Positions 1 through 6,493 of a stretch of DNA of 19,740 nucleotides are shown piece after piece. The stretch comes from Actinobacteria bacterium UBA7422 (GTDB lineage: Bacteria > Actinomycetota > Actinomycetes > S36-B12). The DNA is taken from positions 1 to 19,740 of the forward strand of contig DKME01000113.1 in assembly GCA_002469525.1 (NCBI GenBank), read 5' to 3'. Position 1 is the stretch's first letter. Each line of letters begins with the position of its first letter. The notes beneath the pieces are model-generated. The model made no database searches, had not been told where the DNA came from, and worked only from the letters and a program-made list of their open reading frames with translations. A program made the position numbers and the translations under genes.

Positions 1-339
1 CCCTAGGTTGTGGGTTCCAAAAACCACGTCCACCACGGGTGACTTGCGTAAGATTTCTCCCTGATCCTTTTGCGCCAAACAACCGCCGACTGCAATTTGC
101 ATTCCTGGGTTTGCTGCCTTAATGGGTACCAGGTGACTCAGGTTTCCGTAGAGCTTATTGTCGGCATTTTCACGTACCGCACACGTATTAAACACGATTA
201 GGTCCGCGACTTCGCCACTTTCAACGGGTAGATAGCCTTCGGACTCCAACAGGCCAGTAATGCGCTCCGAATCATGTACATTCATTTGGCACCCGTAAGT
301 GCGTACTTGATAGGTCCGAGACACAACACTGGTAGACAT
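1..339 (-). CDS. miaB: tRNA-2-methylthio-N6-dimethylallyladenosine synthase MiaB (N-terminal part, cut by window edge)
   Basis: The 113 visible codons run off the left edge of the window. They read as the N-terminal MTTase domain of MiaB, the radical-SAM enzyme that methylthiolates i6A37 of tRNAs reading UNN codons. Seen: TYGCQMNVHDSER near residue 14, NTCAVRENADNKLYGNL near residue 51, and VGGCLAQKD near residue 84. These hold the three cysteines that bind the auxiliary [4Fe-4S] cluster. VVFGTHNLG is at the cut end. The ATG at 339 is chosen because it puts the first conserved motif at the usual distance from the N-terminus. No Shine-Dalgarno is visible. The gene follows the MmpL gene by 43 bp, and recA-recX-miaB is a common actinobacterial order, which supports MiaB rather than RimO. 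A separate rimO lies at 7608-9053. Confidence 0.95.
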   Translation of the reverse strand, partial: MSTSVVSRTYQVRTYGCQMNVHDSERITGLLESEGYLPVESGEVADLIVFNTCAVRENADNKLYGNLSHLVPIKAANPGMQIAVGGCLAQKDQGEILRKSPVVDVVFGTHNLG

Positions 340-382
340 AGTGCTTAACAGTAATGAAGGCTCAGTCCTGGGTTACTTCCCC

Positions 383-2719
383 CTATCCAACGGGTTGGGG
401 TGAACCGTCCCTGTCCCGATTATCGACCTCGTGAACCTCTTCGTCACCCGGCTCAATGGAAACCTTGGGAAGGATGCGGTCCAACCAGCCCGGAAGCCAC
501 CAGTTGGCAGTGCCGAAGAGCGTCATGAGGCTCGGGACGAGGACCAGGCGAATGATGAAAGCGTCAATCAGTACAGCGGAGGCAAGGGCTATACCAAACA
601 ATTTGATGATCGGGTCAGGGGCCGGGGCGAATGCACCGAAAACGACCGCCATAATGAGGGCCGCAATAACTACAACACGGCCGGAGTTGCTCAACCCGCT
701 TCGAATACTTGCCGCATTCTCATGAGTTTTTGCCCACTCTTCTTGCATTCGGGACACAAGAAACACCTGGTAATCCATTGACAACCCGAACAAGATCGCG
801 AACACCATGATTGGGATGAATGGCAGGATCGGTCCTGTCCCTGGAATCCCCAGAACTGAGTTGAACCATCCCCACTGGAACACCGCCACCGATATACCCA
901 TCGCCGCGGCCAAGGAGAACAGCGACGTTACAGCTCCGATAAGGGGCACTAACAAGGATCTAAACAACACAACGAGGGCCAAGAATCCCAGACCCACGAC
1001 CAGTAGTAGAAAGACCGGAAGAGCTTGGGACAAAACTGTCGTAAAGTCCGCCGTGATGGCGGCGGTTCCACCCATAAGGATTACGGCCCCCGTGGTTGCT
1101 TCCAATGCTGGGTTTACGTCTTCCCTGAGGGTCGTGAGAAGTTCGCTCGTCGCCGCATCTTGCGGTGCGGTGGTCGGATAAACAGCCATGACCTGAATGG
1201 GGTTGGCATCTTCCTCTGATGACGCCTCAGAAATTTTTGCCAAGATGGGTAAGACCTCTAGACTCGGATTCGTTCCCGCGACGCCAGGGGTCTCATTCAA
1301 CGCGGTGATGACTTCTAAGTAAGCCGACGGGTCAGAACTTGCGGACAAGTCGACGACAGCAAGGTAGGGAGCACTGGCTCCGGCCCCGAATCCCTCGGCT
1401 CGTAAGTCATATGCCACCCGCGCAGGGGAACCTTCAGCTTTTCCTGAGTTGTCAGTGAATCCTTGCCGCAAGCTGAGTGCGGGAATTGCCAGAATCGTGA
1501 TCAGTGCGAGCGCGCCGATGACTGGTAACAGCGGGCGCTTTTGAAGGAAATGCCCATACGCGGTCCAGGCCTTGGAGTCGACAGCGCCGCTCCCTGGCTT
1601 GCGTCCCCAGGGCAAGCGCCACCCGATTGCTCGCGCACCCAATAAACCTAGCAGAGCCGGCAACATCCAGACCGCCGCAAGCATTACGATCACAACAGTC
1701 ATCGCGGCACCAATTGCCAAGCCAGTAAAGAAGTTGATGCCCAGGACGAGTAGGCCTAGGAGACCGACCACAACTGCAAAGGCAGCAAAAACGACGGCGC
1801 GCCCGGATGTTTGCACAGCCCGAAGCGCAGCGACCTCCTTATCTTCTCCCGCTAATATCCCATGGCGAAAGCGGTTGAGAATAAAGAGTGAATAGTCGAT
1901 TCCAACGGCGAGTCCGATCATTGCCGCGAGAGTGGGTGCGAATGTCGCAACGTCGAGAAAGTTCGCAATGAAGGTCACAAAAAGCACACCAGTTCCCACA
2001 CCGACGATAGCAACCAAAATCGGTAGTCCGGCAGCTATCACAGATCCGAAAGCCACAAGAAGAATGACGAGAGCGAAGATAATTCCAATAACCTCGCTGC
2101 TAGGAGGCTCGCCGGAGCTCCAATCCAGAGCTTGCCCTTCAGCCCCGATCATTAAAGACTCGCTACTGACTTCGTCAATTAACGCCAGTATGGAGTTTGC
2201 CTCTTCTGGCGGTAATCCGTCGGACCCATTTCCCACGATCGACATGGTCGCAAACGCGACCGAGCCGTCGGAGCTTACTGGAGCGAACGAGCTCGTGAGA
2301 ACTTCGGCTTCTTCTGGTGTCAACAGTTGAAGCACATCCTGCGTACCATTTTCAGATACGCACCCTGACCCAAACCCCGACCCAGTCAAATCAAATGGAT
2401 TTGTCACACATGCGACCGACTCAAACCCAGATAACTCTTCGAGCAGTGGCACGATGCTTTCTTCCGCCTTTGGGGAAAGCGCTGGTCCATCCTGCAGCTT
2501 CCACACGATTGTGGCGCCACCTTCTAGACTCGAGGTGTCCGTTCCGCTGGACATTAGTAAGTCCGTGGCCGCTTTCGATTCGGTGTCGGGCAGTTCAAAG
2601 GCGTCATTGTAGGAACCAGCAAAGCCGATGCCAAGCGTTCCTATTGCCACAACTGCGATAAACCACGCGATTAGGGCCTTAATGGGCTGCCGAACAGCCC
2701 ATGCTGATAAACCGGGCAT
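383..2719 (-). CDS. MMPL/RND-family membrane transporter (MmpL/YdfJ type)
   Basis: A 778-residue membrane protein with the full RND/MMPL layout. TM1 is at about 15-35, a large external domain at about 36-205, and TM2-6 at about 208-360. TM7 is at about 397-417, followed by a second external domain (about 420-560) and TM8-12 (about 565-735). The paired Asp-Tyr motifs of the proton relay are seen in both halves: GIDYSLF (D275, Y276) and SMDYQVF (D649, Y650). Two cysteines (C104, C120) in the first external domain could form a disulfide. Family members export lipids or hydrophobic drugs by proton antiport; the substrate here cannot be told. The ATG at 2719 has AGGAG 4 nt upstream. It has its own putative promoter with an inverted repeat and lies between recX and miaB, where most actinobacteria have no such gene, so it is probably a lineage-specific insertion. 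Confidence 0.9.
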   Translation of the reverse strand: MPGLSAWAVRQPIKALIAWFIAVVAIGTLGIGFAGSYNDAFELPDTESKAATDLLMSSGTDTSSLEGGATIVWKLQDGPALSPKAEESIVPLLEELSGFESVACVTNPFDLTGSGFGSGCVSENGTQDVLQLLTPEEAEVLTSSFAPVSSDGSVAFATMSIVGNGSDGLPPEEANSILALIDEVSSESLMIGAEGQALDWSSGEPPSSEVIGIIFALVILLVAFGSVIAAGLPILVAIVGVGTGVLFVTFIANFLDVATFAPTLAAMIGLAVGIDYSLFILNRFRHGILAGEDKEVAALRAVQTSGRAVVFAAFAVVVGLLGLLVLGINFFTGLAIGAAMTVVIVMLAAVWMLPALLGLLGARAIGWRLPWGRKPGSGAVDSKAWTAYGHFLQKRPLLPVIGALALITILAIPALSLRQGFTDNSGKAEGSPARVAYDLRAEGFGAGASAPYLAVVDLSASSDPSAYLEVITALNETPGVAGTNPSLEVLPILAKISEASSEEDANPIQVMAVYPTTAPQDAATSELLTTLREDVNPALEATTGAVILMGGTAAITADFTTVLSQALPVFLLLVVGLGFLALVVLFRSLLVPLIGAVTSLFSLAAAMGISVAVFQWGWFNSVLGIPGTGPILPFIPIMVFAILFGLSMDYQVFLVSRMQEEWAKTHENAASIRSGLSNSGRVVVIAALIMAVVFGAFAPAPDPIIKLFGIALASAVLIDAFIIRLVLVPSLMTLFGTANWWLPGWLDRILPKVSIEPGDEEVHEVDNRDRDGSPQPVG

Positions 2720-2723
2720 GAAA

Positions 2724-2728
2724 CTCCT
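2724..2728 (-). promoter_or_regulatory. Shine-Dalgarno of the MMPL gene
   Basis: AGGAG on the minus strand, 4 nt before the ATG at 2719. It supports that start and an independent leader transcript from the TACAAT -10 element. Confidence 0.6.
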
Positions 2729-2759
2729 AAAAAATCAAACGGTCACATTGGGATATGAA

Positions 2760-2765
2760 ATTGTA
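2760..2765 (-). promoter_or_regulatory. Putative -10 element (TACAAT) of the MMPL gene
   Basis: TACAAT read on the minus strand is one base from the consensus TATAAT. It would place a transcript start near 2753 and give a leader of about 34 nt that holds the AGGAG ribosome site. The matching -35 position (2783-2788, TCTAAG) is poor and falls inside the neighbouring inverted repeat, as expected of a regulated promoter. Confidence 0.45.
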
Positions 2766-2769
2766 GCAG

Positions 2770-2790
2770 GATCTAAACAGTGCTTAGATC
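2770..2790. promoter_or_regulatory. 21-bp inverted repeat, candidate operator for the MMPL gene
   Basis: Perfect 7-bp arms GATCTAA (2770-2776) and TTAGATC (2784-2790) are separated by 7 bp. The repeat lies between the recX stop and the MMPL start and covers the -35 and spacer region upstream of TACAAT. Many MmpL genes are repressed by TetR-family dimers on operators of this kind, so an operator is the likeliest reading. No regulator gene lies next to it. It is a poor terminator for recX because no T-run follows on the minus strand. Confidence 0.45.
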
Positions 2791-2797
2791 TTGGGCA

Positions 2798-3328
2798 CTA
2801 CCCCTCCAAATCCCCCACTGCCTCGAGTTCAGCCCCCACCGTTTCTTTCGCGATCTGAAAACACAGGCCCGGGGCATATCCCTTTCGCTGCAACAAACTG
2901 GCGATCCTCCGCACGGCCACACTTGGTTCCACACTGTGCAAACTTCGGTACTTCTTTGCAGCGAGTTGATAAGCCCGCTCTTTCGTGTCTTCGGTGGACA
3001 GCTCTGTTAACGCGGCTTCGATTAACTCAGGGTCAATTTCCTTTGCCAATAATTCCCGTGTGAGAACGCTCGGTGCAAGTCCACGGGAGCGGTGGCGGCT
3101 GCGAACCCAGTCTCTTGCGAATTGTGCGTCGTCGATGTAACCCATGCCTTCGACGCGTTCGAGAACCCGCTGGATTGCGTCTGCACTAAATTCCTTGCCC
3201 AGGAGATACTTCGTTAACTCCCCTCGCGAACGAGGAGCCACATTAAGTCGGCGCATTACCACCAACATGATCTGCGACTCCTCCTTCGAGGAATCAAGCT
3301 TTAGGGGATCAAGAACTGGGTCAGACAT
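2798..3328 (-). CDS. recX: Regulatory protein RecX
   Basis: A 176-residue protein that starts 17 nt after the recA stop, the standard recA-recX arrangement. RecX binds RecA filaments and limits recombinase and coprotease activity. Seen: the three-helix repeats of the family, with RRLNVAPRSRGEL at about 26-38, VEGMGYIDDAQFARDWVRSR at about 59-78 and ALTELSTEDTKERAYQLAAKKY at about 106-127, then a C-terminal repeat RRIASLLQRKGYAPG. The length is typical. No Shine-Dalgarno precedes the ATG, so translation probably depends on read-through from recA. The next gene, MMPL, appears to have its own promoter. Confidence 0.93.
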   Translation of the reverse strand: MSDPVLDPLKLDSSKEESQIMLVVMRRLNVAPRSRGELTKYLLGKEFSADAIQRVLERVEGMGYIDDAQFARDWVRSRHRSRGLAPSVLTRELLAKEIDPELIEAALTELSTEDTKERAYQLAAKKYRSLHSVEPSVAVRRIASLLQRKGYAPGLCFQIAKETVGAELEAVGDLEG

Positions 3329-3345
3329 CTGCGTTTGACAGCTAC

Positions 3346-4431
3346 TTACTCATCGCCTGCGTCAACAGGCGCGCTTGCATCGAGTTTTGCAGCTGCTTTG
3401 ACTGCTTTGGAATCCACTGGGGCATCGATTTTAGGCCCGATTCCCATTTGTTCTTTGATGCGCTTTTCAATTTCGTTGGCCAAGTCAGCATTGTCGCGGA
3501 GGAATGTTCGAGCGTTTTCTTTTCCTTGGCCTAGCTGATCACCTTCGTAGGTGTACCAAGCTCCAGCCTTGCGCACGATTCCTTGATCCACACCAATGTC
3601 GATGAGTGATCCTTCACGGGAGATTCCCTCGCCGTAAATAATGTCAAACTCTGCTTGCTTAAATGGCGGCGCGACTTTGTTCTTGACTACTTTGATCCGG
3701 GTTCGGTTTCCGACAGCTTCGGTCCCACCCTTAAGCGTTTCGATTCGACGAACATCCATGCGGACAGATGAATAGAACTTCAATGCTTTTCCACCCGTTG
3801 TCGTTTCGGGTGAACCAAACATGACGCCAATTTTTTCACGCAATTGATTAATGAAAATTGCGGTGGTATTCGTATTGCTCAGCGCACCGGCCATTTTGCG
3901 CAAGGCTTGGCTCATGAGTCGGGCTTGCAGCCCCATGTGTGAATCACCCATGTCACCTTCGATTTCAGCGCGCGGGGTGAGCGCCGCAACGGAGTCGATT
4001 ACGACCAGGTCGATAGCCCCGGAGCGGACCAACGTGTCACAAATCTCGAGTGCCTGTTCGCCGTTGTCAGGCTGTGAGACATACAGATTGTCTAAATCCA
4101 CGCCTAGTGCGGCCGCATACTCTGGGTCAAGTGCGTGCTCCGCGTCGATAAATGCGGCAAGCCCTCCGCGTGCCTGAACACTGGCAATGGCGTGTAAGGC
4201 AACCGTTGTTTTACCCGACGACTCCGGGCCGTAGATCTCAACAATCCGGCCACGGGGGTATCCACCAATTCCTAATGCAATGTCAAGTGCAATGGACCCG
4301 GTGGGAATCACTTCCATGGGCACCCGCTCGGCGTCCCCCAAGCGCATGAGCGATCCCTTGCCGAATTGGCGTTCAATCTGAGCCAATGCGCTGTCAAGGG
4401 CCTTCTCGCGGTCTTTCTCGGTATTTGCCAT
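3346..4431 (-). CDS. recA: Recombinase RecA
   Basis: A 361-residue RecA, the strand-exchange ATPase of homologous recombination and coprotease for LexA cleavage. Seen: Walker A GPESSGKT at 68-75, the glutamate of DAEHALD at 98, Walker B LVVID at 142-146, loop L2 around NQLREKIGVMFGSPETT (195-211) and the signature ALKFYSSVR (216-224). The coding sequence is uninterrupted, so there is no intein. The acidic, alanine-rich tail is normal for actinobacteria. The ATG at 4431 (MANTEKDRE) is preferred over an in-frame start 33 nt upstream because GAGGAG sits 7 nt before it and it matches the usual RecA N-terminus. A long leader upstream carries a PafBC-type promoter and an SOS box, so expression should respond to DNA damage by two routes. 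recX follows. Confidence 0.98.
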   Translation of the reverse strand: MANTEKDREKALDSALAQIERQFGKGSLMRLGDAERVPMEVIPTGSIALDIALGIGGYPRGRIVEIYGPESSGKTTVALHAIASVQARGGLAAFIDAEHALDPEYAAALGVDLDNLYVSQPDNGEQALEICDTLVRSGAIDLVVIDSVAALTPRAEIEGDMGDSHMGLQARLMSQALRKMAGALSNTNTTAIFINQLREKIGVMFGSPETTTGGKALKFYSSVRMDVRRIETLKGGTEAVGNRTRIKVVKNKVAPPFKQAEFDIIYGEGISREGSLIDIGVDQGIVRKAGAWYTYEGDQLGQGKENARTFLRDNADLANEIEKRIKEQMGIGPKIDAPVDSKAVKAAAKLDASAPVDAGDE

Positions 4432-4438
4432 GCTCTTT

Positions 4439-4444
4439 CTCCTC
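4439..4444 (-). promoter_or_regulatory. Shine-Dalgarno deciding the recA start
   Basis: GAGGAG on the minus strand, with a 7-nt spacer to the ATG at 4431. An upstream in-frame ATG at 4464 has no such site, so 4431 is the start. Confidence 0.8.
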
Positions 4445-4511
4445 AACCCTGGGTCCGCGTTCACAACTGCCGAAGCAGCTCGAGCACTTCACGTTTTTAT
4501 ATGTTTGCCAC

Positions 4512-4533
4512 AGGCTAGGTGCGAGCACTGACA
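4512..4533 (-). promoter_or_regulatory. PafBC/RecA-NDp-type promoter of recA
   Basis: Minus strand: TGTCAGTG (4533-4526), eight bases, then TAGCCT (4517-4512). This is a full match to the published RecA-NDp pattern TGTCRGTG-N8-TANNNT, which PafBC uses as a LexA-independent DNA-damage promoter in mycobacteria. The transcript would start near 4505 and give a leader of about 73 nt before the recA ATG. Confidence 0.8.
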
Positions 4534-4601
4534 TTTACCTGAAGTGATTCTCCGTTGTGGATTAGCACCCGCGGTTGTTGATAACTCAACCCAGCGATGT
4601 G

Positions 4602-4607
4602 AGCCTA
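4602..4607 (-). promoter_or_regulatory. Putative -10 element of the distal recA promoter
   Basis: TAGGCT (TANNNT) on the minus strand starts 2 bp downstream of the SOS box. Its first three bases are the TAG stop codon of the MFS gene. The -35 region, on the far side of the SOS box, is weak. The arrangement would let LexA cover the promoter spacer. Confidence 0.4.
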
Positions 4608-5915
4608 TATCGAACGTGCGTTCGAATGCAGCCGACACGCCGGAACTCTGACCCAGATGGCCAAGGCAATCAGCGGAAGGATCGCGAAGGCACACAACCA
4701 GCCATACCCTCCAGCCCACATGATCAGACCCGCAGCCACGCCTCCGAGCGCTCCTGCCGCGTTCATTGATAAATCCGAGAGCCCTTGGACCGACGGCCGC
4801 TCGTTGGCCTCAACCGAATCTGTCACGAGTGTGGAACCGGCGATCAACGTAAATGACCACCCCAACCCCAAGAGAAAAAGTCCGATCCCTAGTACGAGAA
4901 CGTTGTCGGCTGGCGCTAGCCCGGAAATTGCGCAACTGAGTGCCAAAATCACCGCACCCGCAAGGATCATGGGGACCCGCCCGAATCGGTCCACTGCCAT
5001 TCCAACCAACGGGGAAAATGCGTACATGCCCGCAACGTGCACGCTGATCACGAGCCCAATGAGTTGCAATGTGACATCTACGTGGGCCATATGAACCGGT
5101 GTCATGACCATCACCATGATCATGACCACGTGACCAATCGAGATCGCACCAATACCAAGTACAGCCCGCGGGCGCGTCCGAAGGTGATCGATCCCATCCC
5201 GTAGTTTGGGGTGCGCGATCTTTGTGCCTGGTTCTTGATCCTGGCGCAGTTTGGTTGCTAACTGAAATGGGTCTGGGCGAAGTGACACCAGCAAAATCAG
5301 AACCGCGAGTGTTAGCGCGATGGCTGAAACTACATACGGACCCGATAACTGTGGCAATCCAAGGCTCATGCCGACCGAGCCACTGAAATTTAGCAGATTG
5401 GGCCCTAACACCGCCCCTATGGTCGCGGCCCACACGACGTAGGACAACGAGCGAGCGCGATGCTGCGGCAGAGCGAGATCGGTGGCCGCGTAGCGCGCCT
5501 GAAGGCTGGCCGCGCTTGCGACACCTACGAAAAGCGATCCGAAAAGAACCAGTGCAACGTTTTTCGACACAGCGCCGAAAATCACCAGGATCGCTCCGAC
5601 CGCTCCCAGTCCATAACCACTGGCCAATGCAGGTCGACGCCCCCGGGTCAGGGCAATTCGGGCGAGGGGCAAGGCGAAAATGGCAGCTCCCAAGACACCT
5701 GCTGTTTGAACCAAGCCCGCGAACGCTTCCGAATCGGTCAACGACACAGCGAGCAATGCCCCTGCTGGGACAGATCCGGCTACTGCTATTCCACCGAACA
5801 TTTGGGCGCCCGAAAGTGTGGCCACCGAACGGTTTTGGATGGAAATAATCCTTGAGCTGCCAAGGGTTTCATTCGATTGCATGTCACTCGATCGGATATC
5901 TCCAGTTGCGCTCAC
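4605..5915 (-). CDS. Major facilitator superfamily transporter
   Basis: A 436-residue MFS permease with about 12 membrane segments. Seen: the cytoplasmic 2-3 loop RIALTRGRRPALASGYGLG, a central loop rich in charged residues (about 210-240), TM7 with an unusual His/Met stretch HVVMIMVMVMTPVHMAHVD, and motif A-like DRFGRVPM in the 8-9 loop. This subtype is common in actinobacteria, but its substrate is not established; drug efflux is only a guess. The start is read as GTG at 5915, which has a TANNNT -10 (TAGAGT) 6 nt upstream and no Shine-Dalgarno. An ATG at 5882 is the alternative. The gene sits between DUF3046 and recA, which are usually adjacent, so it looks inserted. Its last codons contain the recA SOS box. 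Confidence 0.88.
   Translation of the reverse strand: MSATGDIRSSDMQSNETLGSSRIISIQNRSVATLSGAQMFGGIAVAGSVPAGALLAVSLTDSEAFAGLVQTAGVLGAAIFALPLARIALTRGRRPALASGYGLGAVGAILVIFGAVSKNVALVLFGSLFVGVASAASLQARYAATDLALPQHRARSLSYVVWAATIGAVLGPNLLNFSGSVGMSLGLPQLSGPYVVSAIALTLAVLILLVSLRPDPFQLATKLRQDQEPGTKIAHPKLRDGIDHLRTRPRAVLGIGAISIGHVVMIMVMVMTPVHMAHVDVTLQLIGLVISVHVAGMYAFSPLVGMAVDRFGRVPMILAGAVILALSCAISGLAPADNVLVLGIGLFLLGLGWSFTLIAGSTLVTDSVEANERPSVQGLSDLSMNAAGALGGVAAGLIMWAGGYGWLCAFAILPLIALAIWVRVPACRLHSNARSI
4610..4625. promoter_or_regulatory. SOS box (LexA site) upstream of recA
   Basis: TCGAACGTGCGTTCGA on the plus strand has perfect 6-bp arms TCGAAC and GTTCGA around 4 bp, which is the actinobacterial LexA consensus. 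It lies 179-194 bp upstream of the recA ATG and inside the final codons (Ser-Asn-Ala-Arg-Ser-Ile) of the MFS gene. Confidence 0.9.
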
Positions 5916-5921
5916 CCGAGA

Positions 5922-5927
5922 ACTCTA
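5922..5927 (-). promoter_or_regulatory. Putative leaderless -10 element of the MFS gene
   Basis: TAGAGT on the minus strand ends 6 nt before the GTG at 5915, the spacing that makes a transcript begin at or near the start codon. It overlaps the stop codon of the DUF3046 gene. No convincing -35 was seen. Confidence 0.35.
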
Positions 5928-6116
5928 GAGCAAGGTTGCTGGAACTTCGACGAAATTGCACACCGCACGCCAGATTGCTGAAGTTTCAACACCGGCGGAT
6001 ACTGCACCATCCACACTGAGACCAAGATCGGGCAACACCATGTCCTTGCGCCATGAATCGCAATACTGCGAACCGATCACGAGCTCGAGGCGCTCAGAGA
6101 GGTCGCTCAGTCGCAT
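5925..6116 (-). CDS. DUF3046 family protein
   Basis: A 63-residue protein that fits the small actinobacterial DUF3046 family, usually encoded just upstream of recA. Seen: the N-terminal MRLSDLSERLELVIG, the central CDSWRKDMVLPDLG, and the conserved end AGVETSAIWRAVCNFVEVP. Family members are about 60-70 residues, so it is complete. The function is unknown; no catalytic motif, membrane segment or signal peptide is visible. It begins 22 nt after the stop of the clgR-type gene without a clear Shine-Dalgarno, and it ends 9 nt before the MFS start. Its usual partner recA is displaced here by the MFS gene. Confidence 0.88.
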   Translation of the reverse strand: MRLSDLSERLELVIGSQYCDSWRKDMVLPDLGLSVDGAVSAGVETSAIWRAVCNFVEVPATLL

Positions 6117-6138
6117 AGTGCAAAAATCGAAGAAAGGA

Positions 6139-6423
6139 TCAGATTCGAATTGCTGGGATCGCGCTGGGAAAAGTGAGCGGTTGTGCTAATTCCGCGTTCG
6201 CAACAGAAGTACTCACCGAAGCCAAGATGTCAGAGAGGGAAACGTCTAGTGCGCCACAAATTGCCGCGATCAGTTCAGACGAAGCCTCTTTTTGACCCCG
6301 CTCGATTTCAGAAAGGTAGCCCAGGGACACCGAAGCAGCTCCGGAAATATCTCGCAGGGTTCGGCCCTGATCTTGACGGCGGCGGCGAAGCTCGTCACCG
6401 ATGACGTTGCGTAGAACGATCAT
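6139..6423 (-). CDS. clgR: ClgR/PopR-family helix-turn-helix transcriptional regulator
   Basis: A 94-residue Cro/CI-type regulator. Seen: VIGDELRRRRQDQGRTLRDI (residues 7-26) followed by the HTH core ASVSLGYLSEIERGQKEASS (30-49) and AICGALDVSLSDIL, matching ClgR (Rv2745c type), which activates clp protease and stress genes in actinobacteria. The genomic slot after cinA and before DUF3046-recA is the usual one for clgR. An ATG at 6429 is possible, but the ATG at 6423 is preferred because AAAGGA is then 7 nt upstream rather than touching the start. A PafBC-like promoter motif lies in the 70-bp gap upstream, suggesting induction by DNA damage. The specific gene name rests on homology and position. 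Confidence 0.88.
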   Translation of the reverse strand: MIVLRNVIGDELRRRRQDQGRTLRDISGAASVSLGYLSEIERGQKEASSELIAAICGALDVSLSDILASVSTSVANAELAQPLTFPSAIPAIRI

Positions 6424-6430
6424 GTCCATT

Positions 6431-6436
6431 TCCTTT
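6431..6436 (-). promoter_or_regulatory. Shine-Dalgarno deciding the clgR start
   Basis: AAAGGA on the minus strand, with a 7-nt spacer to the ATG at 6423. For the in-frame ATG at 6429 the spacer would be only 1 nt. Confidence 0.65.
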
Positions 6437-6456
6437 CTGTGCTACACCAATGCCCC

Positions 6457-6478
6457 ATGCTACTCGCTAAGGCTGACA
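6457..6478 (-). promoter_or_regulatory. PafBC/RecA-NDp-like promoter of clgR
   Basis: Minus strand: TGTCAGCC (6478-6471), eight bases, then TAGCAT (6462-6457). The spacing equals that of the recA motif and the -10 fits TANNNT; the last two bases of the upstream box (CC for TG) deviate. The predicted start near 6450 gives a leader of about 27 nt with a good ribosome site. Confidence 0.55.
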
Positions 6479-6493
6479 TGCGCGGTTTTTGGC

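Noticed and set aside
2770..2790. Inverted repeat as the recX terminator
   Set aside because: No T-run follows on the minus strand and the stem is AT-rich; an operator is more likely.
3346..4431. Intein in recA, as in some mycobacteria
   Set aside because: All RecA motifs are contiguous and the length is normal; no insertion.
4489..4719. Short minus-strand frame spanning the recA leader and the MFS 3' end
   Set aside because: No ribosome site, no recognisable protein, and it overlaps the SOS box, both promoter elements and the MFS gene in another frame.
4810..5433. 207-codon minus-strand frame within the MFS gene
   Set aside because: Frame-shifted shadow of the transporter; Arg/Gly/His-rich composition and no domain.
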